From positions 1 to 46,434 of the forward strand of contig JADNYJ010000264.1 in assembly GCA_015501075.1 (NCBI GenBank): a stretch of DNA of 46,434 bases. Direction: 5' to 3'. This DNA is from Gymnopilus junonius (Eukaryota > Basidiomycota > Agaricomycetes > Agaricales > Galerinaceae). A program made the translations under genes and the position numbers. The notes beneath the pieces were generated by a model. The model had not been told where the DNA came from. It did not search any database and saw only the letters and a program-made list of their open reading frames with translations. Shown here piece by piece: positions 24,387 through 34,348 of the stretch (within the stretch, counting starts at the first letter, position 1; the number at the start of each line of letters is the position of its first letter).

Positions 24387-24414
24387 ATGACTACACATCT
24401 TTTTTCACTGCCTT
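24387..24414 (+). pseudogene. F-box gene, 5' fragment (interrupted by transposon)
   Basis: The ATG at 24387 opens MTTHLFSLP and the frame stops making sense exactly where the transposon begins (24415). Joined with the sequence after the element from 32370, using one copy of TT, it reads LPSELLIQIICLLPRSD, a canonical F-box opening (LP-x-E-L-L-x-x-I). An extra upstream exon at 24181 is possible. Confidence 0.85.
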
Positions 24415-24430
24415 CATCAGAAGAAATACA
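24415..24430 (+). repeat. Left terminal inverted repeat of the transposon
   Basis: CATCAGAAGAAATACA, matching the right end without mismatch. It is followed by a GC-rich step and the subterminal ACTTTT motifs. Confidence 0.9.
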
Positions 24431-24434
24431 CCCT

Positions 24435-24486
24435 CCCCTTTCGGCACTTTTGATACTTTCACAAGTGCTGAAAAGTGAGAAAGGGG
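24435..24486. repeat. Subterminal hairpin of the transposon
   Basis: Arms CCCCTTTC (24435-24442) and GAAAGGGG (24479-24486), with CACTTTT/AAAAGTG pairing just inside. A related ACTTTT-ATACTTTC-AAGT series is found inverted near the right end (about 32300-32345). Possibly transposase-binding repeats. Confidence 0.6.
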
Positions 24487-24647
24487 AAAAGGACCTGGTC
24501 CTTTCAAGAATTACCTCGTGAATCCTTGCAAAACTATTAAAAGGGCAAAAGGACCGAAAAGCTTCAGTATATCATTAGCCACAAATGTACCACTCCTGCT
24601 CGCAAAAGCGATTGGAAATAGATACAATCAGTAATATATGAACCTTA

Positions 24648-27295
24648 TTAAGCATTAATAGTGGTCTCGTTACTGTCCTCGGTCATATCCACGGCATCCT
24701 GAGCCTCAGCGTCGTCCTCGATCTCGAAATCAGACTCGACCACCTCAGCCTTTGCGGTAGCATCAGCTGGGGCAGCGTCATCGCCAGACGACGACCTCGA
24801 CCGCTTTTTACCTTTCATGACAGCAAACGCATGCGCAGCTATCATGATTTCCTTCCACTGCTTGTCCGACAGCTTCTTAACAACCCGCTCAATGTCCCTC
24901 GTTGGCGTGGGTCCTTGAATCGTGTATGGTGGGATCGTATCGGGGGCTTTGGATGCATCGCGCATCTCGCTGTCACCCCAGTTGTCGCCGGAAAAGTCAC
25001 TGAATGGGCGCGCCGGGCAAGTGTAACTGCCTGAGCTCCAACGCGCTATCGCCCTATATGCCTGAGAGGAATCAGACCTGAGAACTCACATGACAAGGAA
25101 GTCAACAAATCGAGCACTCACTGATTGGATAGCCATGATAAGCGCACCAGTGGGTCGCGTTTCCTCCTTGAGATGGGTTGGAAGAATGTTAATACGTCCA
25201 AGATGGTGGCCTAGAGCACAAGCTATGACGGGGTGGCAGAATATGTTCTGAAATGTGGAATAAGTGACAATAAAGAACAACTATCCAGTTACTCATACCG
25301 TTTTCACTCCGGCCTGACCAGTAAGATCATCCCCATCAATGAAGGTCTTGTAATAGAAAGGACGGCACTTGAAGGTTCCACTGAGAGCCCAATGACACCA
25401 GGCGCTGATGTACTCGGCCGAAGAATCCTCGAGCTCGGAGATGAGCGTATTTTCCATGTAGTCAATGGTGACTTGGCCGATCTTGTTGCGCCACGTTGTT
25501 AGTACGTCTTCAGCCTAAGAGAAAAGGTTAGCATATCGAGGGCGAGCATGGCACAAATGACTTACAAGTTTGAGGACAATCTTCTTCCCTTCTGTCATGC
25601 TCGAGAATGGATGCTGCAATGGGAAGTGGCGATAAAAGAAACCCATAATCCTATCATCACTGAGGTCCAAAGACCAAGGCCGCTCGGTCCCATATAGCTG
25701 GATAAGGAGAGGCGTGAACACCTCTTGGAAGGGTTGACGAAGATCAAGGGGCAAGTGCTTGATGCGAATCAGTGCCTTCTTGAGGGTCTCTGGTGGGACA
25801 AACCCTGGCACTGAGGTCGTTGGTTGGACGATGGCGAGACTCTGGATAGACACCGAGTGGGTATCATATATTAGAATGAAGAAGTATGTTTACTTACCTG
25901 GCGAGCAGCAGGTCCCTTGGCGTTTTCTGAAAGCCCAGCACGTTCTTCGAGTTCCCCTTCATTATCACTTATCCCTCGGACCGATTCATCATCTTCGTCG
26001 TCTGGGAATACAAAAGCAGTGGTGAGCGCGGTGCTCAAGGTGGATGAATCAACTCACCATTATGAGCAGAAAGGTTGTTAACAATGTCGCCGTCGTCGCC
26101 GTCGAAGTTGTTATCATGAGATGCGCGTTGTTCCCACCCAGGCACAAGGCCCTCATCATTCTTCTTTACACGTTTGGCAGTTGGCTGCCTATTGTCACCG
26201 GTGGGAATAGAAGGTTCGATTAGACGTTGTTTGATTGATGGTTGATAAACAACTCACTGCCTTTTCTCTTCACTTGGATGCTTTTTGTTCTTGTCCACCA
26301 TCTGCCTCTTTTCTGCGACAGCCTTCCTCACATCACCCTTGCTTGTTTTTACCTTCTTAGGCTTCGGCTTTTCTTCCTCCTCCGATACGTCCAACATCTC
26401 TTCGTCTTCGCTCTCGTTTGCTGCCTCTGATGCCACCGACAGCACTTCCCCTTCAGGCTGCTGGTAGCATTCCGAAGAAGAATCCCCGGAGGCCTTGTCG
26501 ACTGCTATGTCAAAAATTTTGTCAGTCAGAAGTTGCAATGAATCTGTATGGACATACATCTCTGTGAGGCTATCTCTGGAGCAGGATCTGCCTTCGGGCG
26601 CATCTTGCGCTGACGATCTGGGAGCCCGACTGGAGAATCACCTTTACTTGCCACGAGGGCTATATCTGCTTCTGCCATCTGATCTTCAAGTGCTGCTGCC
26701 TTGGTAAGTGCATCATCGCGGCGTTGCTTGGTCTGTTCTGTTTTCAGGGCTTTGTCTGCACGCTCAGCGGCCACCACTTCACTTGAACGCTTAGGCTTCG
26801 GGACATCAGGCAAACCCGGGTGAGGATTACGAGAAGCACGTAAAGATGGCTGCTGCTTGGCAGTAGTAGTTTCCTCTGTGGCAGGAGAGGAATTCTTACA
26901 TGAATTCCTCCCGGAAGATTTTTCTGGGTGAAAGGTAGTATGTAAGTGAACTGATTTACATGACGTTGTCAACGATGCTCACCCGGGACTGATATAGCGT
27001 CAACTTCCTTCTTGGTTGGAGCTATGTTAGCTGCCGCCGTGTTCCCAACTGCCGATTTTGCGACTTGGTGAGCGATGATCGATCTCGAAATTTTCAAGGA
27101 CTTACCATCGATTGTGGCAGCCTTTTTGATTATTGGGCCTGAAATCCCGAGACGTGCACGCCCACTTCCGGTACTGCTGCCGCCTTTGCTTCCCTTGGAA
27201 GAAGTCTTAGAAGATACCATGGCAAAATTGAACTCACGGCGATCCTTGACTGTGGAAAGAGGAAGGACAGATTTCGAGGCAAAAATTTTGCCCAT
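24648..27295 (-). CDS. Transposon companion protein A, function unknown
   Basis: A multi-exon minus gene lying wholly inside the transposon and divergent from the transposase, with 127 bases between the two ATGs. The N-terminal half is disordered and strongly charged: Ser/Gly/Lys-rich start (SSKGSKGGSSTGSG), then KPKPKKVKTSKGD and an acidic ESEDEEMLDVSEEEE. The C-terminal part is more globular: GFVPPETLKKALIRIKHLPL, LLIQLYGTERPWSLDLSDD, AEYISAWCHWALSGTFKC, FCHPVIACALGHHLGRINIL, ETRPTGALIMAIQSAYRAI. It ends in a basic KGKKRSRSSS and an acidic tail. I recall similar proteins scattered in agaric genomes, possibly DUF6532-like, but cannot name the family. Starts at 27295 or 27219 are both in frame with good context. 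A nuclear, DNA- or chromatin-related role is only a guess from its charge pattern. Confidence 0.72.
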
Positions 27296-27422
27296 CTCTC
27301 TCTGTTTGTTTCACCACTTGAACCAAACACCTCTCGCGCTCTCGCCAGCAGTCGTCTAGTTACTTATTGTGAATTTTTATTACTTGTATAAATTTACCAT
27401 CTTGCTCTCATGTCTTTCCACC
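27296..27422. promoter_or_regulatory. Divergent promoter of the transposon genes
   Basis: Only 127 bases separate the start codons of companion A (minus) and the transposase (plus). A TATAAAT sequence at 27387-27393 is close to the transposase ATG. Shared regulation is likely. Confidence 0.55.
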
Positions 27423-30400
27423 ATGCCACGCCGACTCGGAAAGCAATCTACCAAAGTGACCGCTCACCGTGCCTTTGCTTGCGCATTTCCGCGCTGCAAA
27501 TTCAAATCTACCAGTCAGAAGGGCCTCACCCTTCACGTCAAAGCCAAGCACACAGTCCCTGAGGATCTTCAGCCCGAACTCCCAGCACCTCCTCATCTGC
27601 AAACCCCAGTGGCAGACCCAGCATCTTCTCGCCTGCAGACACCAGATCCCCTGCCTCAGACACCGCCTCACACTCCAATATCGCATCCTCCGACTTCTTC
27701 TTCTCCGACTTCTTCTCCAAATGCACCAAGCACTCCGCATGCCTCACCACGACGGGACAGGACCCCTCTAGGATCACCTCGGCGTCCGTATCCTGGCCCT
27801 CGAGTCAATTCCGCGGGGATTCACATTAAGAAGCACCCATACATTGATGGTACGTTTTACGTTTTGCAACCCAGTTGGTCCCTCGCTCACTTTACTCTCA
27901 AGGCACTCCCTGCGATGTCGATGGCTACGAGCTCGAGCCTGATGCTCGTCCGCCCACCCCTCCACCTCAAGATTCTTCCGACTATTCTCCCTTTGATACT
28001 AGGGCAGAATTTGAACTGTCAGAATGGATTTTTACGACTGCTGAGATCAGTGCCAGCAAAATCGACCAACTCATGCATATACTGACTGCAATGTACCCTG
28101 ATCAACCACCGCCAGCTGCGAAGCATATTCAGATCTACGAGAAAATCGACGCCGTTCTAGTTGGTGACGTTGCTTGGAGCTCGTTTACCGTGAAGTACAA
28201 TGGACCGACAACTCTGGGCGATGACGGAAAGCCTCCAGTCTGGATGACACAGGACCATGAGGTTTGGTTTCGCGATCCCCTCTTGCTTCTGGAGGGCATG
28301 ATCGCCAATCCGGATTTCAATGGCGAGATTGACTTTGGTCCCAAGATTGTGACAAAAGATGGGAAACGGCGATACAAGAATGTAATGTCTGGCAAGTGGG
28401 CTTGGGATCAGGCAGTAAGCACCTTATTTTTCTGTGCAGTTATGACAGCTGATATGTGTTGTAGGACATCTTGGCCCAGGATAAGGACTGCCACGGCGCC
28501 ATGTTCGTCCCCGTTATCCTCGGGAGCGACAAAACAACTGTATCAGTTGCTACCGGCCAAACTGACTTCTACCCCCTGTACACCTCAATAGGAAACGTGC
28601 ATAATTCTGTGCGCCGTGCTCATAGGGGCGCTGTTGCTCTTGTCGGGTTCCTGGCAATTCCAAAATGTATGCACAATTTCTGACGAAACACGCATCAATG
28701 CTGACTGTGCATTTACTTATAGCTTCGAAAGAGTACTCAAATGACGCCCAGTACCGCAAGTTCCGTCGACAATTGTTCCATACATCACTGGAGCATATTT
28801 TGGGTTCCGTGCGACCCTACATGTCCAAGCCTAAAGTCACCTTATGCGGCGACGGCCACTACCGCAAGGTGATATACGGCTTAGGTCCCTATATAGCCGA
28901 CTACCCAGAACAAGCTTTGCTAGCATGTATTGTACAGGGCTGGTGTCCGAAGTGAGTCCGTACCCTCATCTTTGCAGACGTACTATCCTAATATCTCTGC
29001 CAGATGCACAGCATTACCAGATAAGTTAGATGATCCCGGAGGAAGTCGGCGTTCGCATGAGCACACTGACACGCTGCTGGACGGCTGTACATTGAAGGAA
29101 TTATGGGATGACTACGGCATTGTCGGTGACTTGCTGGTGGGTATCGGCTACTTTTTATTTGCAGTTTGTGCCTGACAGACAGCATTTTTGCAGCCATTTA
29201 CTAAACTCTTTCCGCGGGCGGACATCCACGAACTTCTTACACCAGATCTCCTCCACCAAGTCATCAAAGGCACGTTCAAGGATCACCTCGTCGACTGGGT
29301 CGAGAGTTACATCAGGGACGTCATGTTTGAAGGGAACCCTAAAGGCGCCGATGCTGTCATTGCAGATATTGACCGCCGGTATGCAATTCTCTGTCCAGTC
29401 AGAGAGTATTGACCTTACTCTCTTCTAGGATTGCATGTGCACCGCCATTCCCCGGCCTCCGGCATTTTCATGAAGGGCGTGGTTTTAAACAGTGGACAGG
29501 AAATGATTCAAAGGGATTAATGAAGGTGTGCTATACTTGCTATACTCATTTCTGCTTGAACTATGCTCAATCTCTTTAAGGTCTATCTTCCCGCCATTGC
29601 TGGACATCTGCCAGATCAGATGGTCCGAGCAATTGCAAACCTCATTGAATTCTGCTACCTGGCTAGACGCGACATCCTGGATGAAGACACACTCGACCAA
29701 ATGGACTCCGCTCTATCTGACTTCCATGAAAATCGCGAAATTTTTCGCTCTGTGCGGCCAGACGGCTTCTCTCTTCCACGCCAGCACTCCCTTGTTCATT
29801 ACCGTCGATCCATCGAGCTATTCGGTGCACCAAATGGTGTCTGCTCTTCTATCACCGAAAACAAGCATATCAAAGCTGTAAAGAGGCCTTACCGACGTTC
29901 GAATCGAAATAAGCCACTTGGCCAGATGCTGGTGACTAATCAGCGTCTCGACAAGTTGGCCGCAGCCCGTGTCGACTTCGAAGCCCGGGGAATGTTGCGA
30001 GGCTCTGGACTTCCTATCCACCTTCTCGGAGAGGCCGTTGCCGCTGCTGCCATAACCATACCACCCCCGAAGCCTGCACCCAAGCCAGATGACGATGAGC
30101 GAATGGAATTTGGTGCAGTCGACGAGCCTATGTCACAGTCTGAGGTCAAATTGGCAAAGACAGCTGGTACGTAATTCAGCCAATTTACTGGAATGAAAAT
30201 TGATACCTCTTTTTTTTAAGTGCGTAAAGTGCCCATAGACATATACCAATTTGCTCGCTGTGTCCACCAAGGCCGGCTCCCAGAACTGACATGCCGCTAC
30301 CTGTACGACATCTTAAATCCCAAAGCCTCGGTCCCCGGTTCCCGAGCTCCCCTCGACATACTGCCGACTGTCGATGGTCCTCTTCGTTTGTTCAACTCAG

Positions 30401-30891
30401 TTCGTGCTGTCTATTATGCCCCCAGTGATCTGTCTGGCATTGGTGGAATGCACGAGGAGCGAATCCGGGCTGTACGCAAGTGGTACAATGGCCCTCCTCG
30501 GTACGACTGCGTCTTCGTCGGGAACACGGACGCTGCAGATCAGCCTGGCTTCCGCGGTCTCAATGTGGCTCGGGTCCGCGTCTTCTTCTCATTCCAACAC
30601 AAGCGCGTCATCTACCCATGTGCTCTCGTTCATTGGTTTTCTCATGTCGGCAATGCTCCTGATCCCGTCACAGGAATGTGGAAGGTCAAACCCGACTACG
30701 ACAGGCGAGGAAATCCCATCTTGGCTGTCATTGCTGTGGACTCCATTTTTCGCGGGGCACATCTCATTGGGGTTTGTGGTATGCAGCACCTTCCCCGCCA
30801 CGGTTTTGACCACAGCAAGGCATTAGATTCCTTCAAAACTTTCTACGTAAATAAGTATGCAGATCACCACACTCACGAAATTGCATTTTAA
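27423..30891 (+). CDS. Plavaka transposase, intact, 9 exons
   Basis: Cut-and-paste transposase of the fungal Plavaka family (CACTA-related DDE enzymes). Exons: 27423-27849, 27903-28414, 28465-28666, 28723-28951, 29004-29136, 29194-29378, 29429-29525, 29581-30166, 30221-30891 (3,042 nt, 1,013 aa); every phase fits and no stop interrupts. An N-terminal C2H2 zinc finger (FACAFPRCKFKS... with H-x4-H) is followed by a Pro/Ser linker. The core then has VILGSDKTTVSVATGQ (first catalytic Asp likely in GSDK), YPLYTSIGNVHNSVRRAHRG, RKVIYGLGPYIADYPEQ, GWCPKCTALPD, LTPDLLHQVIKGTFKDHLV (likely second Asp), FPGLRHFHEGRGFKQWTG, SLPRQHSLVHY and GVCSSITENKHIKAVK (likely Glu). A C-terminal domain of about 220 aa (last exon) carries aromatic and His-rich motifs. 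The assignment of the catalytic triad is inference; the family is secure. Confidence 0.95.
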
Positions 30892-30923
30892 TTTGAAAAA
30901 GTTTCGTATTGATGCATAACCTA

Positions 30924-31837
30924 CTACAGACTTAGAGTATACACATACGCCCTCGCATATCGTAGACGAGCTTCTATGAGATTTTCCTCTGCTCGTAAGA
31001 GAATTTTCCCTGCCAATTCCAGCTCCTCTTCTGCTTCAGCATGACTGAGACTTGGCTGGGAATCAATGCTATCCTCATCGTCTTCAGCCGCAGATGCTTG
31101 AGGCGACGACTCGGAGAAAGGCAGCCACTGTGAAACTGGAGTCCACTGGAGTCGCGGTGCGGGCCTCCCATCCGAAACCACAAAGCGCGAAGGAGCTGAC
31201 AACACATCACGCGAGAGATTTGGAGTCCACATGGCCATGGGTTGACCTGCCGATGTTTTGAGGGCTGCGTACTTTGAGGAGGGTGTTGGCGTTGAGGGGA
31301 CGAGTTGGGAGGATAGTACATGGGTGGGTGAGGTAGATGGATCTTGACGAGCAGGGCTGGCACTTGCTGAAACCGCCTGGAAAAGTATGAAATTTCATAA
31401 ATATCGAAGACCAATAAGACGCACGATCTTTTCATTTAAGTATTTGACTATGGCTTCTCCTCGGTGCACTGCCTCCTTCGCGTCCTGCCTGTCACACCAC
31501 TGACTATCGAATGTCGACATTTGTGATTCATCTTGAACCTGATCTGTGAAGTGACCAGCAATGTATTGGGCCATGAACTCGGCTTCATCATACAAGGGGT
31601 GGGCTTCGAGATCCTTCAGTGTGCAAGGATTGTTGTCTGATTTGACTGACAGTTCACGGAGTCTCTTGGTGCGAAGTGTTGTAGACTCTAAAAGCTATAG
31701 GTTGCTAAGATGCTTGTAATGTCAATGAAAGCACAAAAACTCACCGCGTTTTTGGATACTTCAACTTCTTCCTCTTTGACAGTCTCAAGCGCGCTCTGGC
31801 CGTGAGCACGATCATGATGCACTGTTGCGTTGGCCAT
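30924..31837 (-). CDS. Transposon companion protein B, function unknown
   Basis: Convergent with the transposase and inside the element. Three exons on minus join cleanly: MANATVHHDRAHGQSALETV ending SKNA, then LLESTTLRTKRLRELS with LEAHPLYDEAEFMAQYIAGH and EAIVKYLNEKI, then AVSASASPARQDPS, MWTPNLSRDVLSAPSRFVV and a final coiled-coil-like ELELAGKILLRAEENLIEAR. The protein is about 255 aa, mostly polar, without a recognised domain. An upstream exon ending in PEMAN is possible because an AG acceptor and open frame continue to about 31895. Its place between transposase and right TIR, on the opposite strand, marks it as element cargo or an accessory protein. Confidence 0.62.
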
Positions 31838-32351
31838 CTCGGGAGGTGTATTAAGTGCCAGTGCGGGTGGAGCCTGAGGACTGGCACTCCATATCTGATG
31901 GGCAAATACAGGTCAACATGAAATTTTCTCGAGCAAGGCATCTTTCCTCACCTGTAGGATAAGTTGAAATGCACACTAGACGAGTTCCAGGGAGAGGTAG
32001 GCAAGAGATCATGGAGGGAAAACCCAACGAAGATGAGCAAGTCAGAAGAATTGTACACGAGTGACGCATGGGAACGTCAGGCACTGGGTATAATCAACAC
32101 TATTTTTGGACAATTTTCCAAGTTGTGCTGGCACAGTGGTAAGTCGCGATTATGTTTTTGGTATGTTCGCAGGTTCGATCCCCAGCTCGTCCCAATCACT
32201 CGACTTGGCAAGTATGCCTTTCAGACCATGAAAGCAGGTAAAGTATGAGAAGTGGATGTATCTGACTTCATTTGAATTTCATGGTTTGTTCAAAGTCGAT
32301 AAAAGGGGGATAAAAGTGACTTGAAAGTATAAGTACTAAAAGTACATGGGC

Positions 32352-32367
32352 TGTATTTCTTCTGATG
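32352..32367 (-). repeat. Right terminal inverted repeat of the transposon
   Basis: TGTATTTCTTCTGATG, the exact reverse complement of the left end. The next two bases are the TT target duplicate. Confidence 0.9.
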
Positions 32368-34189
32368 TTCTGAGCTACTCATCCAAATCATTTGTTTGCT
32401 ACCACGGTCCGACATTTACGCCTTCCAACTTACCAACAAATTTTTGTGTAACATCATCCGCAGCTCTGTTGACGTTCAATACCACATCGCGCTGACATCT
32501 TCCTGCAGCGAAGACAACCTATATTCTTCTCTTCCAATCTCCGAGAAACTTAGTGTTCTTAGGGAGCGAGAAAAGGCCTGGTCATTAATTAAACCTCGCT
32601 TCACCAAGGTAATAAATGCTCCGGACCATGCGTGGAGATATCAACTCTTGGCTGGAGTTATATTCCTAGGAGATTTCGAGAGAAATACCGTCCATTTCCT
32701 CAGGCTTCCTAGTGATGAAAGCGATGAACCTCAGTGGGAAAAGATAATGACAGTTAGCTCAATTGTTGAGTTCTGTCCTGTGGTTGAGTATGATTTGATT
32801 GCTATCATGACCACGTACGTCCCATTTTTACAGTTCTCCTACGGTCTAACATGCCTAACATTGTATAATCCCCTTTCAGGACGCCTAAAACCCAAGAGGA
32901 TGGTCAGATTGTTTATCGTATTGAAATCGGACTCCACCAATTATCAACCGGCAAGCCTCATCCTCAGGCGCGTGAACACAATATTTCTGTCATGGATTCT
33001 CTGTCGGAGAAACCTGTTGTTTACATTCGAATAGTGGGCGAGAACCTCTCCCCAATATTCTCTTTTGACGGAGAGCAGGAAAAAAATGATCAGATATTTG
33101 TATTCAAGTGGAGGTCTGGCGAACTAAAAGAGGTAAGGTCTCGATATATTATGTGCATCTAAACGTTGTTCTAACCTTTTCTATAGAAATGGCTTGCAGA
33201 GCACGGCAGTTCGGCCACCTGCCTCTTCATCTCTGAGAACTTGCTGCTCATTCCAAATCAACACAACAATTCCCTAGATATCTTCCGAATCCCAGAACGA
33301 CCTGGTTCATTGCCTCCGACTCCCATCGTCGTCCTCGACCTTCCTACACTCGCTGTTGGATATAGATTTAGATACATATTCCCTCGAACAAAGCCGGATC
33401 CTTTCACTAGTCCGGCGTACTTTACATTCAGAGAGGATGAAGGATCGAACCGGCTCCTGTCAAAGAGAAGCTTCTTCCCAAAGGAAGAGGAGACGATATC
33501 TGTCTTCCAGCTCGTGGTCGACCACATATGGAGAGGAAGGACCATTTTGACATTCGTCATGCAGACAAGAGCTATTTTAAATTTGGTGGAAATGCATTAC
33601 GCCCACGATCAACGGGATTTCAAGGAATCTGCGCCTTTAATTATCCCTTACGCCTTCTGGGGACCTTCGGCGACCAGGTGGTTCAGTTCAAGTGAATATG
33701 CGAATACATGGGTGGCCTCGTCTTGGGGACAAAGATACATTCAACTGAAGCATAACTTGGACGGTAATGGTGTCCCTCTTATCGTGATGGATTTCAATCC
33801 CCAGAGTGTTCAAGATTGGCAAAGGAGAAACGGAAGAGGAGGAAACGAAGGTGAGCATGAAGATAATAACTGCGTGCGATAATCATGTACTGACTGCAGT
33901 CCTGCAGAAGGCAACCCTCACAGAAAATGGTGTGTTTCCAGTCTGGACGTAGTCGAGCCCTTCGAAATATTCGCAGAGGATGTCCATGGTGGACTACCCT
34001 ATGTAGCTACTGCTACAGAGACGCTGTATACATTTCACGGCTTGATGATGGATGACGAAAGGATTTTGGGAGTGAAGGTCGGTATCCACATAATCCACAG
34101 GGTATTGAATTGACGTGCCCTATGGCGTCCTTTTGTAGGACAAATTTTCCGGAGGTATTGACAGCATAGAAGTTCTTTATCTTGGCTGA
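32368..34189 (+). pseudogene. F-box gene, 3' fragment (main body)
   Basis: The body of an F-box protein cut off from its start by the transposon. From 32370 the frame reads SELLIQIICLLPRSDIYAFQ (F-box) and continues with AWSLIKPRFTKVINAP, LLAGVIFLGDFERNTVHFL and a splice into TPKTQEDGQIVYRIEIGL. It goes on through FVFKWRSGELKE/KWLAEHG, LIPNQHNNSLDIFRIPE and FNPQSVQDWQRR. A splice from GGNEG to NPHRKWCVSSLDVVEPFEIF and a last one give DKFSGGIDSIEVLYLG (stop 34187-34189). Four introns, all with canonical ends, and no stop after the F-box indicate that the gene was functional until recently. In the intact allele it would be a substrate receptor for an SCF ubiquitin ligase; the downstream part resembles the WD/beta-propeller-like tails of agaric F-box proteins. 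Now it lacks the start codon unless transcription begins within the element. Confidence 0.88.
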
Positions 34190-34348
34190 CGAGGTGAGAT
34201 AAATTGATTACTTGTGGGGCATGATGAGGAAGATTTCGACTGGGTTTTTTGTCGTTAATACTACTTCTTTCTGTCAATGCTGATCCATAAGGACTTGCGA
34301 TATACGAGATTGTACACGTTGTTACAAGATTGTTATTACAGAACATCT

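Larger units (their letters stand above)
24415..32367. mobile_element. Plavaka-type DNA transposon, complete, 7,953 bp
   Basis: The ends are perfect 16-bp inverted repeats, CATCAGAAGAAATACA at 24415-24430 and its reverse complement at 32352-32367. A TT pair flanks each side (24413-24414 and 32368-32369). Removing the element plus one TT restores an F-box reading frame precisely, which fixes both boundaries to the base. Inside are three genes: a minus-strand companion (24648-27295), the transposase on plus (27423-30891) and a second minus-strand companion (30924-31837 or a little longer). Near both ends there are ACTTTT/ATACTTTC-rich subterminal motifs; on the left they form a hairpin with arms 24435-24442 and 24479-24486. 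The uninterrupted transposase and identical TIRs suggest a young and potentially active copy. Confidence 0.92.

Noticed and set aside
32131..32187. tRNA-like A box (TGGCACAGTGG) and B box (GGTTCGATCC) at about tRNA spacing, suggesting a tRNA or SINE
   Set aside because: The acceptor and T stems do not pair, and the same B-box string also occurs by chance (minus strand) in a coding exon near 33445. It lies inside the transposon near its right end and is best taken as coincidence.
32341..32400. ATG at 32346 as the start of the F-box gene with a frameshift soon after
   Set aside because: That ATG lies within the transposon end. The apparent frameshift disappears once the gene is joined to its real start at 24387 across the element.
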